DNA of 5,170 bases from a bacterium (GTDB lineage Bacteria > Acidobacteriota > Blastocatellia > Pyrinomonadales > Pyrinomonadaceae). Under the pieces are notes generated by a model, which did no database searches, had not been told where the DNA came from, and was given only the letters and a program-made list of their open reading frames with translations. Position 1 is the first letter of the stretch, and every line of letters begins with the position of its first letter. Below are positions 1 through 5,170 of the stretch, one piece after another. Position numbers and translations under genes: made by a program. Location of the stretch: assembly GCA_029945985.1 (NCBI GenBank), contig JAQSDP010000171.1, positions 1 to 5,170 on the forward strand, written 5' to 3'.

Positions 1-949
1 GCAGTTCATTCCACGCTTCGAGCAAGGCGTCCTCATTCTCGCTCGTAGTTTCCTGCTCAAAAAATATCGCACCCGCCATTCCCGGCGGCGTTTCGGGAAA
101 CTTCTCCTCAATGAATGCAAGTGCTCGTTCGTCGAAATACTCGATCAACGAAGCATCCACTCGAACGGCGGCATCCTGCCGACAAGTTCGTGAACCAAAA
201 GACGACTGTTTTACCGCATCGACGAAAGCCAAAAGATCTTCATTCTTCGGAAAAAAGATGATTCCGCTGAAGAATCCTTCAGGCTTGGGCAAGACCGACA
301 GCTCGATCTCAGTGATCACAGCGAGTGTCCCTTCGCTGCCGATGAAGAGGTCGATTGCATCAAGCGGCTGGTCATTGAAGAAGCCGCTGACGTTCTTGCG
401 AACATCCGGGCGCTTGTAGGTCGGGATCTTCAACGCACCAAGAGATCCCGCCGGTTGGCCTCTCCGCAACGCGAGGGCCTCACCATTCGGCAGCACTACC
501 CGAATTCCTACAACAAACTCCCGCGTCGCCCCGTACTTGAAACTCCTAGAACCCGAAGCATTTGTCGCGACCGTACCGCCTATCTGGCAGCTCCACTCGG
601 TCGGATCTGGGGGATAGAATAGGCCCTCAGCTTCGACGGCTTTTTCAAAATCGGCGAGGATCACCCCAGGTTCTACGACTGCTCGTAGGTTGTCTTTATC
701 GATGGATTTGATCTTATTCAGCTTCTCGAGTGAGATCACCCAGCCACCGAAAGGAACGGCTCCGCCAACCGTTCCCGTCCGCGCCCCCGAAATCGTGACG
801 GGGATCCGCTTTTCGTTTGCTTCGCGAAGAATCTCAGCTATCTCGGCCTCGTTCTCAGGCACCAACAGCTTCTCGGCATGCCCGCCGGGCATATTGCTCG
901 CGTCCGTCAGGTAAGGAACGAGTTCGTCGCTTTCACTTTTAACTAGCAC
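1..949 (-). CDS. FAD-binding oxidoreductase, GlcD/D-lactate dehydrogenase-like (C-terminus outside window)
   Basis: This is a flavoprotein of the PCMH/VAO FAD-binding fold, probably oxidising a 2-hydroxy acid or similar substrate; the actual substrate cannot be told. The visible 316 residues run from a GTG start at 949-947 to the left edge. Residues about 25-165 form the FAD-binding domain. They include PENEAEIAEILREA, then GARTGTVGGAVPFGG (55-69, where relatives usually have GGGTGLxGGA), VVEPGV (91-96), and PPDPTEWSCQIGGTVATNASG (113-133) followed by KYGATRE and VVLPNGE. Residues 203-215 (IGSEGTLAVITEI) are the signature linking to the FAD-oxidase C-terminal domain, which begins near 222 and is cut off. 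The catalytic and metal-binding histidines of the family would lie in the missing part. GTG is chosen because the frame is closed by a TAG 45 bases upstream and the only visible ATG is at residue 20, inside the conserved YLTDASNMPGG stretch. No strong ribosome binding site is seen. The gene is divergent from the small membrane protein gene. The family call is firm and the substrate is open. Confidence 0.9.
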   Translation of the reverse strand, partial: MLVKSESDELVPYLTDASNMPGGHAEKLLVPENEAEIAEILREANEKRIPVTISGARTGTVGGAVPFGGWVISLEKLNKIKSIDKDNLRAVVEPGVILADFEKAVEAEGLFYPPDPTEWSCQIGGTVATNASGSRSFKYGATREFVVGIRVVLPNGEALALRRGQPAGSLGALKIPTYKRPDVRKNVSGFFNDQPLDAIDLFIGSEGTLAVITEIELSVLPKPEGFFSGIIFFPKNEDLLAFVDAVKQSSFGSRTCRQDAAVRVDASLIEYFDERALAFIEEKFPETPPGMAGAIFFEQETTSENEDALLEAWNEL

Positions 950-967
950 TTGGGAAAAATGTATCCT
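939..967 (+). promoter_or_regulatory. Weak possible promoter of the small membrane protein gene
   Basis: TTAACT (939-944) and TATCCT (962-967) lie 17 bases apart on the plus strand, each with four of six consensus matches. This would start transcription near 974 and give a leader of about 28 bases. It overlaps the proposed oxidase promoter on the other strand and the first codons of that gene. A TATAGT at 993-998 is an alternative -10 without a recognisable -35 element. Both readings are weak. Confidence 0.2.
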
Positions 968-986
968 ATGGGAAAGGCTGTTACAA
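958..986 (-). promoter_or_regulatory. Possible promoter of the FAD oxidase gene
   Basis: Read on the minus strand, TTGTAA (986-981) and TACATT (963-958) are separated by 17 bases. Each matches four of six positions of the sigma-70 consensus. The predicted transcription start, about 951, lies only a couple of bases before the GTG start, so the transcript would be nearly leaderless, consistent with no clear Shine-Dalgarno sequence. The 52-bp divergent spacer leaves little room for any other arrangement. This is pattern matching only. Confidence 0.35.
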
Positions 987-1001
987 ATCGCCTATAGTTC
1001 G

Positions 1002-1250
1002 ATGTCACCGACGACTCTCATCATATTGATCGTGTTACTGCTCACCGTGCTCGGCTCGGGGGTTTTGCGGTTCATAACGGTCAAATATTATTGGGGCGAA
1101 CGCGGGGCTCCGCCTGCAACTGGCGAAGCCCGACGGAAGCAAAAGGAAGACGAACTCCGAATGCGCGAGAAGCAGATCGAATACGTCGAATCACACCCGA
1201 GGGAGACACGAAGCCCCGATTTTCTCGACAATAGAAAGCGTCATATTTAA
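1002..1250 (+). CDS. Small single-pass membrane protein of unknown function
   Basis: I do not recognise this 82-residue protein. Residues 4-22 (TTLIILIVLLLTVLGSGVL) form one strong N-terminal transmembrane helix. A tyrosine/tryptophan juxtamembrane patch follows (KYYWGERG, 28-35), then a highly charged segment, 43-64, rich in R, K and E, likely to be helical or a short coiled coil. The tail is polar and ends KRHI. Positive charges after the helix predict a cytoplasmic C-terminus. The layout of one helix plus a charged helix recalls small membrane regulators such as PspB, but I see no sequence match to them. The start is the first ATG after the divergent promoter region, without a clear Shine-Dalgarno sequence. 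Natural codon use, a hydrophobic block at the N-terminus and snug packing between two genes support it as real. It ends tail to tail with uvrB, the two stop codons sharing 1247-1250. No function can be assigned. Confidence 0.72.
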   Translation: MSPTTLIILIVLLLTVLGSGVLRFITVKYYWGERGAPPATGEARRKQKEDELRMREKQIEYVESHPRETRSPDFLDNRKRHI

Positions 1251-3235
1251 CGATATTCCAACTCCCTCTCCCGAAGATACTTCAACTTGTCCCTGATCTC
1301 CGCCGCCCGTTCATATTTCATTTCCTTTGCGGCGTGACGCATATCGGCCTCGAGCTGCTGGATAGTTTCTTTCAACTGTTTGGGCGAATACTCCTCGAAG
1401 CCGTCCAGATCCAGCGGAACCTTGAAGTAATCAGCCTCATAGGCTGTGACCAAAGTTGCTTCGATCGACTTGATAATAGTCGTCGGTGTGATGCCGTGCT
1501 CCGTGTTGTAGTCTTCCTGAATGGCACGCCGGCGATTCGTCTCGTCGATCGCATGCTTCATCGAATCCGTGATCTTGTCCGCATAGAGGATCGCCCTACC
1601 GCCCGAGTTTCGGGCAGCGCGTCCGATCGTCTGTATCAGTGATCGCTCAGATCTTAAGAAGCCCTCCTTATCCGCATCGAGTATCGCGACCAGAGAAACC
1701 TCGGGAAGATCAAGCCCTTCTCGCAAGAGGTTGATCCCGACCAACACATCGTATTCACCACGGCGAAGATCTCTAAGGATCTTTATGCGGTCGAGTGTAT
1801 GGATCTCGCTGTGCAGATAACTGACCTTTACGCCGACCTCCGCGAAATATTCGCTGAGATTTTCTGCCATTCGCTTCGTGAGGGTTGTCACAAGAACGCG
1901 TTCGTTCCGCTCCGCACGCAGGCGACATTCTTCAAGAAGATTGTCGATCTGACCTTTGACCGGACGCACTTCAACGATCGGGTCGAGCAACCCAGTCGGA
2001 CGAATGATCTGTTCTACCACCTCCCCTTCCGTCTGCCGCAATTCGTATGGGCCGGGCGTTGCGGAAACATAGATAGTTTGCCCTCTACGTTCCTCGAACT
2101 CTTCAAAATTCAGCGGCCTATTATCCTTGGCCGAAGGCAAGCGAAAGCCGTACTCGACCAGCGTCCCCTTACGCGACTGATCACCCTTATACATCGCTCC
2201 TAGCTGGGGGATGGTTTGGTGAGATTCGTCGATCACCATCAGGGCGTCTTTTGGCAGATAGTCGAGCAGCGTCGGCGGCGGAGATCCGGGCGGCTTACCG
2301 GTCAGGTGCCTCGAATAGTTCTCGATACCCCGGCAAAAGCCCATTTCCTTGATCATCTCCAGGTCATACATCGTCCGCTGATGCAGCCGTTGAGCCTCGA
2401 TAACCTTTCCTTCCTCGACCAAAAACTTCTCATGTTCGTCGAGTTCGGCACGGATCGTCTGTACCGCCCGCTTGATCGTCTGCTTCGACATCACGTAGTG
2501 CGTCTTCGGATAGATCGGTATTCGATTTTCGTGTTTCTCGATGACCTCCCCAAGCAGCGGGTCGATGGTGGATATAGAATCGATCTCGTCGCCCCAAAAC
2601 TCTATCCTATAGGCTTGGTCCATGTAGCTCGGATATAGCTCAACCACATCACCCCGAACCCGAAAAACGCCGCGGTCAAAGTCGATATTGACGCGTTCGT
2701 ATTGCAGCTCCACAAGGCGCTGCAAAAAATCTTCCCGCTTTATCTTCTGGCCAGGCTCAATAAAAACGAGCATCCCGTAATAAGCATCCGGATCGCCAAG
2801 ACCGTAGATGCATGAAACAGAAGCGACCACAATAATGTCGCGACGTTCGAACAATCCGCGCGTCGCGCTCATTCTCAGCCGGTCTATCTCATCATTAATA
2901 GTGGCTTCTTTTTCGATGTAAAGATCAGACGAAGGGACGTATGCTTCCGGTTGGTAATAGTCGTAATATGAGACGAAATACTCGACCGCATTATCCGGGA
3001 AAAACGACTTGAACTCCTGATATAGCTGAGCTGCGAGCGTCTTATTGTGCGCCAAAACGAGCGCCGGCCGCTGTGTCTCCTGGATCAGGTGTGCGATCGA
3101 AAACGTCTTTCCACTTCCAGTTATTCCCAGTAATACCTGATTCCTTTCACCTCGGTTCACGCCCGCAATCATCTGGGCGATCGCCTCCGGCTGGTCCCCT
3201 TTTGGGGTATTCTCACTCGTGAGACGGAATTGCAT
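1247..3235 (-). CDS. uvrB: Excinuclease ABC subunit B (UvrB)
   Basis: This is the damage-verifying helicase-like subunit of nucleotide excision repair. It is loaded on DNA by UvrA and then recruits the UvrC nuclease in the cytoplasm. It is complete at 662 residues, a usual length. The Walker A motif is GITGSGKT (37-44). The damage-probing beta-hairpin region, YYDYYQPEAYVPSSDLY (90-106), keeps its aromatic residues. Walker B is DESH (336-339). Helicase motifs follow: SATPG (391-395), VGINLLREGLDLPEVSLV (499-516) and motif VI QTIGRAARN (535-543) with the expected arginines. The C-terminal UVR motif, about 620-656 with the pattern LEADM..AAKEMKYERAAEIRDKL, is the segment that pairs with UvrC. 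The ATG starts the canonical MQFRLTSENTPKGDQPEAI N-terminus. No good ribosome binding site precedes it. The gene is separated from the upstream HEAT gene by a terminator, so it is probably its own transcription unit; uvrA and uvrC are not in the window. No SOS box is apparent in the short upstream region. Confidence 0.99.
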   Translation of the reverse strand: MQFRLTSENTPKGDQPEAIAQMIAGVNRGERNQVLLGITGSGKTFSIAHLIQETQRPALVLAHNKTLAAQLYQEFKSFFPDNAVEYFVSYYDYYQPEAYVPSSDLYIEKEATINDEIDRLRMSATRGLFERRDIIVVASVSCIYGLGDPDAYYGMLVFIEPGQKIKREDFLQRLVELQYERVNIDFDRGVFRVRGDVVELYPSYMDQAYRIEFWGDEIDSISTIDPLLGEVIEKHENRIPIYPKTHYVMSKQTIKRAVQTIRAELDEHEKFLVEEGKVIEAQRLHQRTMYDLEMIKEMGFCRGIENYSRHLTGKPPGSPPPTLLDYLPKDALMVIDESHQTIPQLGAMYKGDQSRKGTLVEYGFRLPSAKDNRPLNFEEFEERRGQTIYVSATPGPYELRQTEGEVVEQIIRPTGLLDPIVEVRPVKGQIDNLLEECRLRAERNERVLVTTLTKRMAENLSEYFAEVGVKVSYLHSEIHTLDRIKILRDLRRGEYDVLVGINLLREGLDLPEVSLVAILDADKEGFLRSERSLIQTIGRAARNSGGRAILYADKITDSMKHAIDETNRRRAIQEDYNTEHGITPTTIIKSIEATLVTAYEADYFKVPLDLDGFEEYSPKQLKETIQQLEADMRHAAKEMKYERAAEIRDKLKYLRERELEYR

Positions 3236-3241
3236 ATCTCG

Positions 3242-3247
3242 ATCATA
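3242..3247 (-). promoter_or_regulatory. Possible -10 element of uvrB
   Basis: On the minus strand TATGAT (five of six matches to TATAAT) lies six bases before the uvrB ATG, and would place the transcription start at or next to the A of the start codon. No good -35 element is found: the region 17-18 bases upstream reads TTTCGC/TTTTCG and is the T-tract of the preceding terminator. An AT-rich stretch at 3251-3260 (TATTTATTTA) is an alternative -10. Either way, the leader must be very short if uvrB has its own promoter downstream of the terminator. Confidence 0.33.
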
Positions 3248-3267
3248 CCCTAAATAAATAGCGCGCG

Positions 3268-3306
3268 AAAAAGCCGGTGGACGTTTCGGGAAGGTTCGCC
3301 ACCGGC
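3268..3306 (-). terminator. Intrinsic terminator of the HEAT-repeat protein gene
   Basis: On the minus strand an eight-base stem GCCGGTGG (3306-3299) pairs perfectly with CCACCGGC (3280-3273). It can be extended by two more G-C pairs past a one-base bulge. TTTTT (3272-3268) follows immediately. It begins 22 bases after the TAA of the HEAT gene and ends about 32 bases before the uvrB ATG. The T-tract is only on this side, so it works for minus-strand transcription. The outer arm overlaps the 10-base palindrome ACCGGCCGGT at 3301-3310. Confidence 0.85.
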
Positions 3307-3328
3307 CGGTAGGTTCAAGTGGAGACTC

Positions 3329-4360
3329 TTACGCCTCGACCGGCAGTGCGTCAATGCCGAGTAATACTTCGCGGGCTTTATCGCCCACAACTGAGGACAT
3401 AGGCTCGCCCGCGATGAAGGCGCTCAGCGGCGGGATCACTTCAGCCACATTGGCGACTTTGAGAATGTGTAGCAATGCCACGCGGATCTTGATGTCACGG
3501 TGATTAGCGATCGCCTCGAAGATCTTTTCTGTCTCGCCGGCCTTAACTAATAAGTAGACCAGAGCAAAGCCCTCGTAAGCCGACTTCTCGTCACGGAGCG
3601 TCAGCCGGTCGAACGAGCGTTCGGCGAGGCCCGCTTCGATCGCGGCTCGCGCGATCTGCCGGGTCAAATATTTATCTTCGGCGTGCGCGAATCTTGCCCA
3701 CTCATCACCACGATCGAATGTCACCTTTACGAGTGCCTTTGCACCTGCGGCTCGAACCTCACGCGACGGATCTGCACACGCGACCACGATCGTCTCAAAG
3801 ACGCTCTGATGATCAAAGTCGGCTAGCGTTGCTACTGCCTTCGCTCTCAGCGTCGACGACAGGTCATATAGTGCGATCTGCGTCAGGGCTTCGATCGAGT
3901 TCTGTGTCTTGAATCCGGCGAGCACGCGCAATGCGACGGCACGAAATTCTAGATCAGCTTCTGAATCGTCCTGAACTTCGTCGATCGCCGCGAGCAGTCC
4001 GTCGTCATCCGAACTTGGCAAGGCTTCGATCGGCTGCGGATTCGACAGTCCTGTGATCTGCCCGATCGGAAGATCGTTGATCTCGAGCGACTCCTGTAAA
4101 TGCCGTGCAAACTGATCGGCGTTTAGCCGCGAAGCCTCACTTCGAACGGAGCGAACTGGAACTTCGTCCCGGATTCCTCTCAGATCGTGAGGATGGGAGC
4201 GATCGGTCGACTTTTCGACAACTGAACCCCTTCCACGAAATTTAACGAAGACGAGTGCCCCAACCCCGGCGATCAGCAGAATCAGGACCGACAGTATCGT
4301 CCAGCTACCAGTAAACAGCCAAAAGACCAGAAGTGTAGCGTTACTCGAAATTGGGAGCAT
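3329..4360 (-). CDS. Membrane-anchored HEAT-repeat protein of unknown function
   Basis: This is a 343-residue protein that I can describe by architecture only. Residues about 8-40 are hydrophobic (main segment TILSVLILLIAGVGALVFVK, 21-40), followed by FRGRG, so the N-terminus is an uncleaved membrane anchor with the rest in the cytoplasm. The TGSW break at 17-20 leaves open one long helix or a helical hairpin. Residues 41-137 form a polar, probably disordered linker with an acidic patch (SSDDDG, DDSEAD). From about 138 onward there are helical HEAT/armadillo-like repeats: EFRAVALRVLAGF (138-150), STLRAKAVATLADF (169-182) and the most canonical, DPSREVRAAGAKALVKV (197-213). A divergent later unit, DIKIRVALLHILKVANVAEVIPPL (289-312), closes the array. 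Such repeats usually bind proteins. The start ATG is preceded by AAGG five bases upstream, the best ribosome binding site in the window. A promoter lies upstream and an intrinsic terminator downstream, so it is probably monocistronic. No catalytic motif is seen. Confidence 0.88.
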   Translation of the reverse strand: MLPISSNATLLVFWLFTGSWTILSVLILLIAGVGALVFVKFRGRGSVVEKSTDRSHPHDLRGIRDEVPVRSVRSEASRLNADQFARHLQESLEINDLPIGQITGLSNPQPIEALPSSDDDGLLAAIDEVQDDSEADLEFRAVALRVLAGFKTQNSIEALTQIALYDLSSTLRAKAVATLADFDHQSVFETIVVACADPSREVRAAGAKALVKVTFDRGDEWARFAHAEDKYLTRQIARAAIEAGLAERSFDRLTLRDEKSAYEGFALVYLLVKAGETEKIFEAIANHRDIKIRVALLHILKVANVAEVIPPLSAFIAGEPMSSVVGDKAREVLLGIDALPVEA

Positions 4361-4441
4361 AAGAACCTTGAAAAAGCGGAAATACGGCAGCTGGAAGCAA
4401 TAGAACTGGCTGGATTACGCGGGAGGAAGCGAACCTTTGGA

Positions 4442-4471
4442 ATTATACATCGATTTCAGTGATTGTTACAA
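4442..4471 (-). promoter_or_regulatory. Sigma-70-type promoter of the HEAT-repeat gene
   Basis: On the minus strand TTGTAA (4471-4466) is followed after 18 bases by a perfect TATAAT (4447-4442). The predicted start near 4435 gives a leader of about 75 bases before the ATG at 4360. The -35 element belongs to an octamer, TTGTAACA, that also forms the proposed -35 region of the oxidase gene. This is the best promoter in the window. Confidence 0.6.
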
Positions 4472-4486
4472 CAGTTTATACCTGTT
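4470..4486. repeat. Inverted repeat AACAG-N7-CTGTT, possible operator
   Basis: AACAG (4470-4474) and CTGTT (4482-4486) are perfect inverted half-sites around an AT-rich seven-base centre. The repeat touches the -35 element of the HEAT promoter, where a dimeric regulator could act. The half-sites are short and chance occurrence is quite possible. No regulator family is implied. Confidence 0.3.
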
Positions 4487-4532
4487 TTCCATCGCCGAGC
4501 CGCTTGCTGCCCTCAGGGCTTTACCGAGCACG

Positions 4533-4568
4533 CCAAAAGGGCTAATTTAGAGTTTTGGGCAAGACCCA
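4533..4568 (+). promoter_or_regulatory. Two alternative small hairpins upstream of purC
   Basis: CCAAAA (4533-4538) can pair with TTTTGG (4553-4558). The same G-rich block also takes part in TGGG (4556-4559) pairing with CCCA (4565-4568) across a five-base loop. The two pairings share bases 4556-4558 and so exclude each other. The segment ends 12 bases before the purC ATG. This might be an operator or a leader structure, or it may be chance; the stems are only six and four base pairs. Confidence 0.2.
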
Positions 4569-4580
4569 CTTGTATTAACT

Positions 4581-5170
4581 ATGACTGGCACATCGTCTGT
4601 TTCAGAAACTGATATACCCGAACTAGCGTTAGCCCACCGCGGAAAGGTACGCGACGTATACGAGATCAACGATCGGACGCTCTTGTTCGTGGCGACGGAC
4701 CGTCTGTCGGCGTTCGACTGCATCCTGCCGACACCCATCCCGCACAAGGGTCACGTGTTGACCGCTCTATCCGAGTTTTGGTTCAAAAAGCTAGAACGTA
4801 TTGTGGACCATCATATGATCACCGCGGATTTCGATAAGATGCCGGACGTCGTCCGTAAGCATGAAGAGCTTCGCGGGCGCTCGATGCTGGTTAAAAAAAC
4901 GAAGGTCTTTCCGGCGGAGTGTGTAGTGCGGGGATATCTGGAAGGGTCCGGCTGGAAGGACTACAAAGCCTCAAAAAAGGTCTGTGGAAAAGAACTCCCG
5001 CCCGGGCTTCAGCAGTGCGACAAACTCCTGACCCCGATATTTACACCGGCAACTAAGGCAGCGACCGGCCACGATGAAAACATTAATCAGGTGGAGTTCA
5101 TGAAGATCGTAGGCCACGATACGGCAACTGAACTCAAACGCCTTTCTAAGGAGATCTACACGACCGCCGC
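4581..5170 (+). CDS. purC: Phosphoribosylaminoimidazole-succinocarboxamide synthase (SAICAR synthetase), 3' end outside window
   Basis: This enzyme joins CAIR and aspartate with ATP to give SAICAR in de novo purine synthesis in the cytoplasm. The visible 196 residues show the family motifs in order: RGKVRDVYE (20-28, nucleotide-binding glycine-rich strand pair), ATDRLSAFD (38-46), KKTKVFPAECVVRGYLEGSGW (105-125), and TPIFTPATKA.TGHDENI (151-168, the SAICAR synthetase signature). The motif wording and the inserted KELPPGLQQCDKL stretch (137-149) match the longer, ADE1-like form of about 300 residues rather than the short form of about 240, so roughly 100 residues should lie beyond the right edge. 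ATG at 4581 is chosen as the first in-frame start before the conserved LAHRGKVRDVYE. No Shine-Dalgarno sequence precedes it (upstream bases CTTGTATTAACT). It is divergent from the HEAT gene, and no other pur gene is in view. Confidence 0.97.
   Translation, partial: MTGTSSVSETDIPELALAHRGKVRDVYEINDRTLLFVATDRLSAFDCILPTPIPHKGHVLTALSEFWFKKLERIVDHHMITADFDKMPDVVRKHEELRGRSMLVKKTKVFPAECVVRGYLEGSGWKDYKASKKVCGKELPPGLQQCDKLLTPIFTPATKAATGHDENINQVEFMKIVGHDTATELKRLSKEIYTTA

Larger units (their letters stand above)
4361..4580. other. Divergent intergenic region between the HEAT gene and purC
   Basis: These 220 bases hold the HEAT gene promoter and leader (4361-4471), an overlapping inverted repeat (4470-4486) and a purC-proximal part with small inverted repeats (4533-4568). 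I see no convincing coding frame, RNA gene or known riboswitch. No convincing sigma-70 promoter for purC was found: TATTAA at 4573-4578 lacks a good -35 element at the right distance and would give an almost leaderless message. Confidence 0.6.

Noticed and set aside
111..914. Plus-strand open frames at 111-419 and 690-914
   Set aside because: They lie antisense inside the well-supported FAD oxidase gene and show low-complexity serine/arginine-rich translations without any recognisable motif.
1002..1250. Calling the small membrane protein PspB
   Set aside because: Only the general layout is similar; length, aromatic patch and charged tail do not match the family, so no name is given.
1334..2638. 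Open frames on both strands within uvrB (1334-1642, 1799-2203 and 2216-2638 plus; 1372-1554 minus)
   Set aside because: The uvrB frame is continuous and motif-complete across the whole stretch; these are shadows of it.
3236..3328. LexA/SOS box controlling uvrB
   Set aside because: I searched by eye for CTG-N10-CAG and GAAC-N4-GTTC type boxes in the short upstream region and found none that is convincing.
3177..3514. Two GCGATCGC octamers as proof of a cyanobacterium (HIP1)
   Set aside because: Two copies amid a general GATC excess are not enough, and the long ADE1-like PurC does not suggest a cyanobacterium.
3694..3912. Plus-strand open frame inside the HEAT gene
   Set aside because: It is antisense to clear HEAT repeats and its translation has no family features.
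4509..4519. GCCCTCAGGGC palindrome as a terminator
   Set aside because: The stem can form only four pairs around a three-base loop and is followed by TTTA rather than a T-tract; no gene ends nearby.
4547..4747. Minus-strand open frame over the start of purC
   Set aside because: It overlaps the conserved N-terminal motifs of PurC on the other strand.

Overview
The window is an ordinary bacterial chromosomal segment of roughly 50-55% G+C (estimated by eye). It is densely coded and shows no phage, transposon, CRISPR, tRNA or rRNA signature. Five protein genes are supported. Two run off the window: an FAD-dependent oxidase on the left and purC on the right. The long-form, ADE1-like purC, the membrane-anchored HEAT-repeat protein and the general protein style would suit an Acidobacteriota-like lineage. 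That taxonomic guess is an inference and no sequence in the window proves it.

Layout, left to right. Positions 949 to 1 (minus) hold the first 316 residues of a PCMH-type FAD-binding oxidoreductase related to GlcD/D-lactate dehydrogenases. A 52-bp divergent spacer follows. At 1002-1250 (plus) is a small single-pass membrane protein of unknown function. Its stop codon shares the palindrome TTAA with the stop codon of uvrB, which lies tail to tail at 1247-3235 (minus) and encodes a complete 662-residue excision nuclease subunit B. Upstream of uvrB, a 93-bp gap contains a clear intrinsic terminator for the next minus-strand gene and leaves only about 30 bp for a uvrB promoter. At 3329-4360 (minus) is a 343-residue protein with an N-terminal membrane segment and cytoplasmic HEAT repeats. 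A 220-bp divergent intergenic region carries a good minus-strand promoter. At 4581 to the right edge (plus) lie the first 196 residues of SAICAR synthetase, PurC.

The genes do not form one pathway. DNA repair (uvrB), purine synthesis (purC), a flavin oxidase of unknown substrate and two uncharacterised membrane proteins sit side by side, mostly as separate transcription units. The terminator argues against co-transcription of uvrB with the HEAT gene. No new multi-gene system is visible. The points most worth a second look are the two uncharacterised membrane proteins, the very short uvrB leader, the shared TTAA stop, a marked excess of GATC/CGATCG, and a pair of mutually exclusive inverted repeats just ahead of purC.
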